Of a stretch of 64,000 nt of DNA, positions 11,570-22,570 are shown piece by piece (position 1 is the first letter of the stretch; every line of letters begins with the position of its first letter). Made by a program: the position numbers and the translations under genes. The DNA comes from Tipula vernalis (taxonomy: Eukaryota > Arthropoda > Insecta > Diptera > Tipulidae), in the NCBI GenBank assembly GCA_958295665.1, contig OY282558.1:67072789-67136788 (forward strand), read 5' to 3'. The notes beneath the pieces are model-generated. The model was not told the DNA's origin. It was given only the letters and a program-made list of their open reading frames with translations, and did not search any database.

Positions 11570-12480
11570 GGAAACCTTGAGCTTGCGATTGAGTTGGGTT
11601 TCATTTGCGGGTTATTTTGATGTTGAGTTTGAGTTGAGTTGGTATTGGGTTAGGGTTTAGTGAACAGTTCAGTTGGCAGTTTATTTGTGTGTTGAATTGA
11701 CGGTTGAAATAGATTAGCTTGAGTTGAGTTCATGTACTCAATCTTAGTTTAGACTTGGGATTTCAGTTGCTAGTGACAATTTATTTGGGGTTGTGTTGAT
11801 TGAGCTGAAATTGAGTTGAGTTCACAGGCAGTGGGATGAGTTGGAAGTAACCTTGCATTCTGCTTAAATATGCATGTATTTCTCGAACAGCCTGATTTGG
11901 GGATTTAGTGTTGAGAACTGAATTTATGGTCGAGTTGGGGTTGATTAGTTTTGGCTTGGAGTTGAGCTGGGGTTCGTTCAGCGTTTCAGTTAGAAATTTA
12001 TTTGGAGCTAGAGTTGAGATTTGAGTTAGAAGTTAGCTTGGCTTGTTCTAAGTTGAGTTCATGTAAGCGTCTTGGGCGTTAAGTTGAGGGTTGAGTTATG
12101 GTTGAGTTTAGGTTTGGGTTGAGTGTGGAGTTGAGTAGTGGGTTGAGCTCGAGCCAAAGAGCTAAGTTGAGTTTAGTTGAGTTGAGGTTGAGTTAGTTTT
12201 CGCTACGGTTGAGTAGGTGTTTGGTGGGGGAATTATTTGGAGGTTGATTCTTGGATTGAATTAGGCGTTGAGTTCAGAGTTAGGTTAGGGGTTGATTTGG
12301 AAGTTGATTAAGGATTGAATTGGTGATTTAATTGAGAGTTGGGCTGACGGTTCGTTTGGTGACTGCGTTGAGGACTACGTGGTGATTAAGCTTAAGGTTG
12401 AGTTGTAAATTGAGTTTGAGGTTGAGCTGAAGATTGGGTTAAGAGTTTCAGTTCGGTACTGATTTAGGAGTTGAGTTGGT
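11570..12480. repeat. Degenerate GTTGAGTTGAG array
   Basis: About 900 bases dominated by GTTGAGTT, GAGTTGAG and GATTGAG words, very poor in C on the plus strand. Word spacing is irregular and no fixed long period is evident. No ORF of note. It is a third, independent member of the word-array type seen elsewhere in this window. Confidence 0.9.
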
Positions 12481-15360
12481 TCCAGCTCTTTATATTTTAA
12501 TAATAAAACCGAAAATCAAATAAAATGGCGTTGTAATTACTGTTTTAGGTATGTCTGAAGGTAAAATGGGAATTTGATGGTACGCTCGAACTAGAACCAC
12601 AGTCGTAAATATTTTGCATTGTTCTAATTGATAGCAAAAATCTTGTAGGTGTGGAATTGGGTAACGGCTTTATGCCATCACTTTTTGAAATTAAGCTTTA
12701 GCGAGGTGACTAGATTGTGAATTGGATGAGCTAACGAGTCGAGAAATCGATTCCGATGAATATCATCTCTGGTCACTTAGGTCTCGATGCTCTCTAAGAA
12801 CATATCTTCTTATTTTCGTAACGTCAGCTAGTGGAGGACAATAATCAGTGATTCTCTTTTTAAAAATATTTTACTAATATTGATTTGTGCCCACAAATAC
12901 TTTTCTGCCCGCCATTCTTCCTCTCTCCACATTTTCATTAAAAACTCTAATAAATTAAAAAAAAAATTTATAATAATTACATATTTGGAATACAATAAAA
13001 AATATTTTTTTTATGTTAGCTTGTGTACTGTACTCGTATAAACATTTATAACAAAAATTGTTTATTGATTTAATTTTTGTTGTTGTTGTTGAACAAGCCA
13101 CTGGATAAAATTTTTGTATATTATACCTACCATCATGAAAAGTGAAATTACAAACTAAAAGCTAACCTCAACAATTTTTTTAATTTAATATTAGTTTTTA
13201 ATAAAATTAAATATTTTGAGTGTTTGTTGTGTATATTGACATTAGAGAGGCGAATATATTGTGCGGACAAAGTTTAAATTTATTGACCAACATTGAAATG
13301 AAAAGTTAACCGTTTCACGTTGAAAAGTTAAAGAATATTTACAACACAACACACAGGTCAATTCATTTATGATTGTTGAATTCCGGGAAATTCTGTGTTT
13401 TTATTCCTGGCGCACGTTTTATCAATTTAAATGATTTACTGAATTTAATTCCGCTGTCAGTAAAAAATTTGTTATAAATTTTGCTGTTTCTTTTGTGTGG
13501 CTGTGTATATGTGTACCCAGAGAGTACACAAGAAGAAAGTGGTTTTTGATAGAATGTTGAAATTAAGTTGTATACCTGAACATGGATAAATTATCCTTAT
13601 TTATGACTTTGTTTAATTTTTGTGTATAAATACATGGGTAATTATTAATACCTTTATAAAACATATTCAACATTATAAATAATGTGTAGGTAAGCAAACC
13701 AAAAATTTAAAACATAAAAAATACGCACATCAAAGTGAAATGCATCCACGCCACGCACATTAAAAAAAAAAAAAAACGCTACAAATATTTACAATAATTT
13801 TCCAACCAAATCAAATAAAATGTTAACCGCATTTTTCGTGGAAATGGACCAATATACGTATATATGTATGTATATGCATTTAACACCAATAATAAATCAA
13901 GATTTTGTTTAAACTACCGCGCAACGTATTTAGCCTAAAATAATTAATTTAATCAAATAACTAAACCAAATAAAAAAAAAAAAAATTTTTTTTGTTCGTC
14001 TAAATGAAAATTAATGGCTTTCAAAATAATGAAATCATTCAAACCACAATTTTGATTCGATTCGATATTTCATCACATCTCGAATAAATCTTACAAAAAA
14101 TAAACTGAACAGCTATGTACGTATGTATATAAAAAACGCTAGTATATGATGTAGTTAGTATATAGTCGTAACTATATGCACTATATATAATATGTACATA
14201 GTTAGAAGTCGTAATCATAACATATCAATTAACACTATTTTAGACTTTAATTTGTGTGGTTTAATGAGACTCGTAGAAAACTACTGTACATACAAAGAAA
14301 CTCTCTTAAACGATTTTCAACTCGGATTTTGGTGAAGTGAAACTCTTTTCGTTGGATTCGGTTAAATTTAGGCCACAATCGTAATAATGTATAAAATATA
14401 AAATTATTTCATCAAAACTATTTTCTATTTAATTTAATTAATTATTTATTTATTTATTACTATTTGTTTCGTGATTTGTTACGAATATCGTTTTAATGTT
14501 TTTTTTTTTTTTGGTTTTGTGTAGGATTTATGTATTGTGTGTCTTATATGCGCATATCATATACCATATATAAGATTGTACAACTATGATATGTTTTATG
14601 ATTTGAATAAAATAACAAACAAACAAAACAAAAAATGTTTTTATGTTAACTGTCAACTTTATTGTAACAACATTTCTTTTTGTTAAACAATAAAACATAA
14701 ACAATAAAATTCTAATAATGCGCTCGCTCTATAATATACGTATCTGTCTGTTATATCATCTAACCTAACTGCATGCATGTATAGGAGAGCACGTGATGTT
14801 GAGATTGTGTTGGGAAAAATTCACACGAATTTATTGTTGATTTAGTTATGAATTTGGAGTAAAACATAAAATTTCAGACTTGTACTATCTGGATTTTACT
14901 TTGTTCTAATATTTATATTGTAAGCAGAAATAAATTTCCTTGCAAATTAGGTCGAATCACGTGGTGCTGAATTGTCGCGCTGAATTTTTGCTATGTCTAA
15001 TAAAAATGTGTCAAAAGGTATGGAAAAAAAGATGAATATGGGAGAAAATTCAAAAAGAACATATCGGCGGCCATTTTGGGCAAGGAGAAATTAAAGATGG
15101 TATTATTTTTAGAACTATTTTATAATCCATATTCATTTATCTTTAAAATGAGCCCAATTTTATAATTTTCGGATAACTAGTTTTTTCTATAGCAATAAAT
15201 ACAACACCAAAGCATGCACTTTTCAAATATTTGACACTCTGAACCTTAAAACAGCAACCACAAAAAAATTCATGTCATGACATCGAAATCATAAAAATCA
15301 TTAAATTAAAACATGACTTCGAAAAAAATGAGATTTGACGTATTTTCCATCATATATACC
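12481..15360. other. AT-rich single-copy stretch
   Basis: Very AT-rich DNA with homopolymer runs, TTG trinucleotides near 13078-13092, and TATGTATGTATA words around 13858 and 14113 that are common in fly non-coding DNA. No ORF, RNA gene or transposon fragment could be supported. Confidence 0.5.
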
Positions 15361-15635
15361 TGTTGGGACACAAGCTTTTTTGTGCCATTGGTAAAAGATT
15401 TACTAATTGAATTAGTGAAACTCAGTTGAATTGTGAATTATATTTTTTTATAAAAAATTATTTTTATTTTCACAATAAATTCTCACACGCTTTTTTACTT
15501 GTTACACCAAAGGAGGTTAGTTTCGGACTTTTTCTTTTTTACTTTTCGGGCTATGTTAAATTTGATGAGATGATTTTCCTGTTGCCGTTGGTTGTTGCTT
15601 CAACATTCTCCCCGCCTTGAAACAGCGTAGTGGTT

Positions 15636-15953
15636 TCAATTGGCTACGCGAACTAGCCCGTCGTCTCCAGTGTGAATTTTTTCTACTCGACCGAGCTTCC
15701 ATTTATGTGGTGGTTGATTTTCGTCAACAAGGATTACCAATTCACTTATTGCAAGATTTCGTGTTGAATCGGTCCAGCGATGCCGTGGCTGCAGTGATCT
15801 TAAATATTCGCTTGACCAACGATCCCAAACTACACGATGATAGAAATCAATTTGTTTCCAGGTGTCTAGCGGTGGTTTATCGGTTAGTTCAGGCAAGGGT
15901 AGAGTATTGAGCGGTCGCACAATTAAAAAATGGCCTGGAGTAAGACAATCCAT
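15636..15953 (-). pseudogene. BEL/Pao integrase C-terminal domain
   Basis: Reads LTPGHFLIVRPLNTLP, then TWKQIDFYHRVVWDRWSSEYL and KWKLGRVEKIHTGDDG. This is the C-terminal DNA-binding region that closes Pao polyproteins (the DUF5641-type domain). The expected catalytic core directly upstream is absent: only about 90 bases separate it from the zinc-binding fragment at 16040. The frame is open for 105 codons. Non-functional without the core. Confidence 0.85.
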
Positions 15954-16039
15954 TAACTTGCTTGATTAGAGTTAAGTGAGTTCGACTGTGTAAAAAGGTG
16001 GTGAAGCAGTTACCCTTTCAGAGGTAGATTTCCCATTTG

Positions 16040-16472
16040 CTATGTCATGGTAATTGGTCGGGATCGATAGCATTCCCCGCATGTTCGGCATATCTTTTTG
16101 CGCACCGTAGCACGATATATTGGCCAATACTCTTGACGAACAGCTGCCAATAACGCTCGTGTACTGGCGTAAAGTAGCTTCCAGTGATAAAATGTAATTA
16201 ACGTTACAGTAAATTGATGTGAATTAGGAAGCAGAATGGGATGCTTTGATGTATATGGTAGAGTAGTATGATGAAGATGACCACTGACTCGAATGGTACG
16301 ATTTGGATCCAAAAATAATGACAATGATTGAAGTACAGGTTGCTTCGACGTATTCGACTGGAAAACTTTCTTTTTGGACTATGCGGATTATGGTGTGAAG
16401 CGCTCGCTCTAACTCTTTCAGTTTTAACGGTCCACTAAAATTGAAATTTGGATGCACCTTGAATCGAAGCAT
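16040..16472 (-). pseudogene. BEL/Pao integrase zinc-binding domain, frameshifted
   Basis: Two overlapping frames carry one domain. The upstream frame has LKELERALHTIIRIVQ, and the downstream frame has the family block HPILLPNSHQFTVTLI, then LLAAVRQEYWPI and CRTCGECYRSRP with the Cys pair of the zinc site. The shift between them is near 16310. The DDE core that should follow has been lost by a deletion joining this part to the C-terminal domain. Confidence 0.8.
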
Positions 16473-16779
16473 ATAGGCAACAGTTCATCGCAGCTTCTTG
16501 AAGTCGTGATAAAACTTAATCTTGGTGAGTATATTAGTAGTATCAGATGATACTGGGTTAACTGCTGCAATTTTCTTCAATTCCGGAGGCGTTTCCTCTG
16601 GTAATGGAAATTCTTCACGTAATGTTGGCCAGAACGAAATTTCTTGTTGAAGAAACTTAGGCCCATATAGCCAGAGAATTAAAGAGAATGAAATTTTCTG
16701 GAAGTAGTCCTCGTGAAATAAGATTGGCTGGATTATGTTCGGTTGGTACGTGTAGCCAGCTTTCCTTTAGTGAGACTTC

Positions 16780-17330
16780 TTGAATTGCGGTGACTCGATT
16801 TTATCCAATGCAATGTGATTGTTGAATCGGACCAATAAAATGTTTGATTCACATTATAATTTAACTTTTTGTGAATTTTGTCGGTTAGTTCTGCCAATGG
16901 CACTGCTGCACAAGCAAAAGCAAAGTTGTTTTCTTTAATGGAGCCACACCTGATTTTGAACAGAGGAGCTTGATGGATACACTGCCATCGACCGACGTAC
17001 TGCGAACATATAGCACATCACTATATGCACGCTCGCTTGCATCGGCAAATCCATGTATTTGGATGCTTTGCGGTCGAGTTGAGTCAAATATATGACGATC
17101 TATCGTAAATTGGTTGAGTATGATGAGTCTCCTTTGAAATGTTTGCCAGTATGTATGCAGGTGTTGCGGAAGTCCCAATATGACTATGCATGCCAGCAGA
17201 CCAAGAGAATCGTAAATTCGAGCGATTTGTGACAATATGATTCTCCTGGAAACGGTTGCATCTTCGTTAAAGTTGACAGCAAATGTGAATTTAGCAGATG
17301 TTGGATGCTAATAAATCCCTAATGTTTTGA
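16780..17330 (-). pseudogene. BEL/Pao connection domain and RNase H
   Basis: The minus strand shows HPTSAKFTFAVNF, SQIARIYDSLGLLA, then IHGFADASERAYSDVLYV (first RNase H Asp region) and SGVAPLKKTTL. After a frame change it shows FYWSDSTITLHWIK, a conserved RNase H block with the later Asp. A stop replaces a usually conserved Trp just before HPTSAKF. The segment is recognisable but interrupted by stops and frameshifts. Confidence 0.8.
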
Positions 17331-18117
17331 TCAGATCATTTTCGTCAATTTGCAGCAATGTTTCTGTGAATTGTGGTGGAATGTCCTGTATAATTTCAGA
17401 GGCATTGGAACACCACTTTCTTAGTTCCATACCTGCCGATTTCAATATCTTCGAAATGGTGTCCTTCAGTTCAATGGTGGCACTAATGGAATTTGTACCA
17501 GTCAGTACATCATCGACTTATACATATATATCACTTTCAATGGCGTCGGCAGTGACAGCGAAGGTATGTTTGTGGTCTATAGCTAACTGCTTTAAGCATC
17601 TAGTGGCGAGAAATGGAGCAGATGCCGTACCATACTTCACAGTTTTCAGTTTGAATGCCGAAAGTGGTTCTACTGGAGAATTTCGCCACACAATTAGTTG
17701 GAATTTCTGATCATCTTCATGTACCCGTATTTGCCGATACATCTTACCAATATCGGCGCGGAATGCGTATGCGTGCGTTCGAAAACGAACCAATATGGAA
17801 AACAGGTCGTTTTGAACCACTGGACCCACCATCATGATTGTGTTCAATAATTTTTCGCTTGACGTCTTAGCGGATCCATCGAACACCACACGTAACTTCG
17901 TTGAGGATCTTTCAGGCTTCATGACGCAATGATGTGGAAGGAACAAATTCGGTGATGTGTTGGATTTTGAATCGATGTGTTCCATGTGGCCTAATGACTT
18001 GTATTCGTCAATAAACTTTGTATACGGATAATAATTCTTGTGATTTGTGGAGTCGCCTTTCAAGACTATAGAATCGCCGTGTAAAATTATTGGACTTGAT
18101 TTAAATGAAAGCCTCAC
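17331..18117 (-). pseudogene. BEL/Pao reverse transcriptase with stop next to the catalytic box
   Basis: A 199-codon open stretch contains the Pao RT core: LFLPHHCVMKPERSSTKLRV, VVFDGSAKTSS, and RADIGKMYRQIRVHEDD with the first catalytic Asp. The frame stops at 17518-17520 immediately before VDDVLTG, so the YVDD box reads V-stop-VDD. Beyond the stop the family sequence continues (GMELRKWCSNASEII). The stop makes the copy inactive while most of the fold-defining residues remain, suggesting moderate age. Confidence 0.9.
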
Positions 18118-18900
18118 TATAAATCTTCCCTCAATTCACGCGTGGTGAATTTAGTGAAATGATTTTCAATATCAATTTCTTCGGACGAAAGTAGTTTGAT
18201 GGAATGAGGGAGATTTTCGATGGTCCAAAAGTTCTCTATCTGCTCGCTCAATTGCTTCGAATTATCGACAACTACATGGCAAGTGTGGTTTGATTGTGTG
18301 TGCGACGACAGTTTTCCGGAAACAACCCAGCCTAATACGGTATTCTGAAGCATAGGAAAATGATTAGCCAGCCTGATTTGACTCACCGACAGTAGTTCTT
18401 GGTAAATTTCTGCACCTAGCAGCAAATCAATACCTTGGAATTTAAAGAATTCAGGTTCTGCTAACCTAATATTTGATGGCATTGACCAAGACTTGATGTT
18501 GTAAATTGTTGTGTTTGGTTGATAGCTGGTTATTCTTGGTAATACTTGGATATTTAACGTGGTGGAAAAATTTGTTGTGGTTGACCTCAAGGTGATTGTT
18601 AAACAACTGGAACATGCGATGGCGTTGAATCCAATCCCATGAAGTTTTGTACGCACTATTGCGACGTGGTAACTTCAGTAGCGATAAAAACGACTCGGTC
18701 ATAAAATTCAGTTGGGACCCGGAGTCTAAGAGTGTCCTGCCAATCACTGGATGTCCAGCATGATCAAGAACTTGAATCAGTGCTGTGGCTAAGTACACGA
18801 ATGATGGTGAATTTGCCTTTGAATTGTCAGCAGCAAGGGCTGATTGTGATGATTTGCTTGCGGTTATTGAGTAGCATCGCAAGTCGTAGCCATTGATGAT
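18117..18900 (-). pseudogene. BEL/Pao aspartic protease and linker
   Basis: The protease frame (18466-18882) reads VIGRTLLDSGSQLNFM, with the active-site DSGS of retroviral-type aspartic proteases in the Pao form (DUF1758-like). A frameshift at about 18650 moves to the second frame (18117-18656), with GIDLLLGAEIYQELL and NTVLGWVVSGKLS, the typical end of this domain, then an acidic linker (FWTIENLPHS) leading to RT. The two frames overlap but represent one original protein. Confidence 0.85.
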
Positions 18901-18904
18901 GCTC

Positions 18905-19200
18905 CAGGCTTAGATACTGCAGACAGCGGTTCAGCTTTGGAATGTGTGGAAATAGGTTCATTGGCAACTCTATGTAACAGCGAATGATGCTGAGAATTGC
19001 AGTGTCAGCAACGCATGGTGACTGGACACGAAGAAACCGTATGATCGGGGCGAAGACAATTGAAACATAAATTGGACTTAGTTACGAAATTGTAACGCTG
19101 ATCAACAGTGAAATGCAGAAATTTGAGACATCTAGTTAATGAATGTCCATCGGTTTTGCAGTTTACACAATAGTAATTAGCTTTAGTGCTAGCAACCGAT
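18905..19200 (-). pseudogene. BEL/Pao gag zinc knuckles
   Basis: The minus strand encodes CVNCKTDGHSLTRC and CFNCLRPDHTVSSC, both CX2CX4HX4C knuckles, then a third imperfect one (CNSQHHSLLH) preceded by a stop. Gag knuckles bind the genomic RNA during particle assembly in this superfamily. The position between the gag domain and the protease is as expected. Confidence 0.85.
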
Positions 19201-19969
19201 GTTGCAGTCGAGCGATTGTAGCGATTATCGGTTTCAATGATGACCCGATTGCACCAGACGATGGCGGTACAGCCCTTGATTGAATGTAGCGATTAGCAGT
19301 TGTTGATGATGGTTTGGTTACACCAGACGATGGCGGTGCAGACCTTGAGTTATTGTCTAACTCATGTGCACGAGAACTGATAAAATTACATAAGTCGTTC
19401 ACTGTTGGAAGGTGAGTTGACGGGGCATCATCATTCCACTTGTGTTTTGTCTCACGATCTAATTTGAAAATCATTAGTTACACTATCAGGTCATCCCATT
19501 GCTTCACCTGGTCTAACAGACCCAATAGTTGTTTGGAGTCTCGTTGATCGATCGGTTTTACGTTAAATAATTCCTGAATGTGTTTCTCGATGATGAAATT
19601 TGGCTTGCCAAAACGATCTTTGAGAATGCTCATTGCTACCTTGTAATTTTCATCACTCAATTCAACTGCTGCGACAGCACTAGCCGCGACACTTTCTAGC
19701 GCAAACTTCAAATACTGGAATCTCGTTTGATCCGTCAACGATGGATTGTTGTGAATGAGCGTATTGAATGTGCCAACGAATGAGTGCCAGTCCAAATATT
19801 CACTACTGAAAGTTGGTAACTCGACTGTTGGAAGCTTGGCGCTTATTGTTGGTAAAATGGCATTTGCTTGAGTAGGCTTATCTTCTCCTAATTGTGCTTT
19901 ATGACGTGCCTCTTTCAACTCGTCTACTTTGTCCTCGAATTCTGTCATAATGTTGATGTATAACGTCAA
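19163..19969 (-). pseudogene. BEL/Pao gag (DUF1759-like), 5'-truncated
   Basis: Two adjacent frames (19478-19969 and 19163-19474) separated by a stop/frameshift around 19475. The first has the family blocks LPTVELPTFSSEYLDWHSF, RFQYLKFALES, and SILKDRFGKPNFIIEKHI. The second continues with FKLDRETKHKWN and LCNFISSRAHELD. The usual N-terminal helical region is short, consistent with truncation at the 5' side. Confidence 0.85.
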
Positions 19970-20074
19970 CTACATTCGACTACAACGATGCTGTACAATT
20001 GGCATAATTACGACAACAGGCGGACTTCCATATAATACAATTTTTGTTATTGACAAATACTAATCATAATAACA

Positions 20075-20900
20075 ACTAATTTCGATGTATCGGATGGATT
20101 GGCCAATGACGCAGTCGGAAAATTAGTTTGCGCTGAACAAAACGAGATTGAAGAAGTAACTCGTGTTTGGCTAACTTTTCCTGACATTAAAAATGGATGG
20201 AAATTACATTGAATGAAGTAAAAATCAATCGACGCAACTCGACGATTTCTTTAAATAATAACAAAACAATGGTAGTAAAACGAAGTCACTTTTCATATCA
20301 AGGTGGTACACTCGACGAAATCTTAAATGAGTATGAAAAAACCCGCATTAGATGCAATAACTCTACGTTGCTTTATCCACAGTCACTACAATCGAAAAAT
20401 TATACAACGTGTCAAAGCATAAAGATTCGATTCCGTTGAAGCTAGAATTTAAACGACTTTCGTTGAACCCACTCATCACATTAGAATCTGAATTGGTTGA
20501 TTTCCTCATAAACACAACAGGTTTGTCGCTTTACACATTCAACGTTTAAAGTTTATGGGCTCATAGTCTTGATCTCTTCGCTAAAGTTGAATGTTTAGTC
20601 ATTCTAATGTTGGCGTTGCTATTTACCAGCATCCGCTAGCATTTGTGGTGCAGAAGAAGTATGTGCCTATCAATGTTCTAGGCGCGATTCCAACGTACTG
20701 TTGTCTGATAAACAATCGTTTAAAAATTAATATTGCTCCAACATATAAATAATGTCAGTTGCAGAACCTATCTTTAACGCGCCAATTCTCAGTTATACGA
20801 TGCCATCATCGCACCAGAGTCAACAGTAATCTTTGAGCTGTAGGTGACGGAGTTCAGCGTGGTTGTATTATCAAACAGTCAGATCTTGCAAGTTGTACAA
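20075..20900 (+). pseudogene. Helentron (Helitron2-type) helicase C-terminus plus endonuclease start
   Basis: Frames on the plus strand read TNFDVSDGLANDAVGKLV, NEIEEVTRVWLTFPD, STISLNNNKTMVVKRSHF, DEILNEYEKT and YVALSTVTTIEKLYNV. These are the C-terminal motifs of the Pif1-like helicase of insect Helentron/Helitron2 transposons. After a linker (LESELVDFLINTTGLSLYTF) the sequence passes into an endonuclease-like start (SLWAHSLDL) and GVAIYQHPLAFVV. The order helicase then endonuclease is known for Helentrons. At least three frameshifts are present. The Rep and main helicase parts are absent from the window. This identification is from recalled family motifs, without a search. Confidence 0.7.
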
Positions 20901-22447
20901 TTTAGGCTTTGCGAACAATTTATTTATGTTGCTAGCAATAATTAGTCGTCGATTGAAATTTCTAAGTAACAATGTTGTAATTTGTCACTGAATCGCGATT
21001 GAATGCTCATAATCGTTTAAACAAGGCTATTAAATTAACTAAGGTGATCTACCTCTTTTGCCATTTTTGAACATGTTTATCGAATTTAAAAAATGATTAA
21101 TGATTACGAAAACTTATGACGTTTTATTAAGGTTTGATAAAATTAGAAAAATTCAACGTTTGAGATTTCCCAATAAATAATAAACTTTATCAACTGCTTC
21201 ATCCAAAAAATCCAAACACATACTATATAATTTATAAAGCTATGTACATATTTGGACTTTAGCAAAGCTTAAACTTCTTTAAGGTATATAAGGCGAAGTT
21301 CTGTGAAATTATTATTTTAGCAACAAACAAGTATGGATCGAAGAAAACAAATAGTGAAAGTCCAAAGTGAAAATCCAAAGCTAATATTTAAGCGATAAAT
21401 TTAAAAGTGGTTTAATTTTTTTCATTTTAACAATTCATTCAAATAGGTAAAAGTTTTTTTAATAATTTTTGTTGTTAATGATTTTTTTTTTATAGTTTTT
21501 TCTTAAAATGTCAAAACGATAGAGATTATTTACAAAAGCTCAAGCAAAATCGTAAAGTGATAAGGTGGCATGGGGGTAAACGAAACAGAAGGAGAAAGAG
21601 AAGGATGACTTACTATAATTCGAGAAGAGAAAGTCGAAATGAAAAACCACACCAAAAACCCCTTTTGCCAGGACTTTACTCTACCCGGAAGAGCCAAGCT
21701 ATTACATATAGGATGTGTTGAAGTGGATTGTCAGTGTAAAGACGGAGTGTTTAAGAATAAAACGATAGGGCAGGAAACGCTGAATGCTTCTATTTGCGTT
21801 TAATTTCCTAATTTCCTATGAGAAAAGCAAATGACAATAGCAGATTAAATACGGGAACTAATTACGATTATTTTAACAACATATAATCATCTATGGCTGA
21901 AATATAGGGAAAATATGAGCGCCGATATATTGGCTGAAATACGATGAAAACCTCGGATTTGCTCTGATATTGCTGGAAAATAAATGGTTAGCGATAATCA
22001 ACCAAACGCTAGTACAACTGGGAGTTCAGCCACCACGTCGAAGTAGATATAACGCCACGAACAGTGAACTATTAAGGGAAAAAATAACAATGTTGACCTG
22101 GGAAAGTACCACATACCAAATTAAAAAGACAAAGACACTTAAACAAAAAAATAAATGGAAAGGAATTAGAATATAAATCTCCGTTTTCCAGAATATTTGG
22201 AAACGACATCGAACGCACTCATAGTTTGGACAAATCATAACATTGATTTCACTTTTTACAACAATTTTGCCTGGAATTCCTTTTTAATCGTTTGACTCAA
22301 TCTCCTTTTCCAAAATAGTTTCGGTCAAAAATTGAAAAGTCCCTTTCGAAAAAGTTTCGATTTGAATGAACTACCTTCTGAAATACATATTTATCTCTCA
22401 AAATATTTTGACTTTATAAAATAATATTTATATTCAATATTTATTTG
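20901..22447. other. Unassigned stretch
   Basis: Contains a 68-codon ORF at 21970-22176 without recognised motifs. Otherwise AT-rich and non-coding in appearance. Helentron 3' sequence may extend into it but no terminus could be recognised. Confidence 0.4.
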
Positions 22448-22570
22448 AAAGGCCAGCGGTTTACGAAAGTTGAAGATGTGCGAAAATGGCTCGATGACTA
22501 TTTTGCTTCGAAACCATCAAGTTTCTATCGCGAAGGCATTCATGATACAATAAATGGCAAACTGCCATAG
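22448..22570 (+). pseudogene. Mariner-like transposase, C-terminal fragment
   Basis: Reads KGQRFTKVEDVRKWLDDYF then ASKPSSFYREGIHD, the C-terminal end of mariner transposases, where a W(L)DDF.ASKP...FY..GI block precedes LPERW. The catalytic DDD core upstream is not recognisable. A five-residue insertion and stop follow at the usual LPERW position. A relic. Confidence 0.65.

Larger units (their letters stand above)
15361..19990 (-). mobile_element. BEL/Pao LTR retrotransposon, nearly complete coding order but broken
   Basis: On the minus strand the order gag, protease, RT, connection/RNase H, integrase reads from 19990 down to 15636. The copy is 5'-truncated: gag begins without its full N-terminus, and Helentron sequence starts only about 100 bases beyond. 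The integrase catalytic core is missing and several stops or frameshifts are present. A possible 3' end lies at 15361, where the plus strand reads TGTTGGGACAC (minus strand ending in CCCAACA), with a purine tract at about 15525-15545. No matching 5' LTR is present, so the boundary is tentative. Confidence 0.85.
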
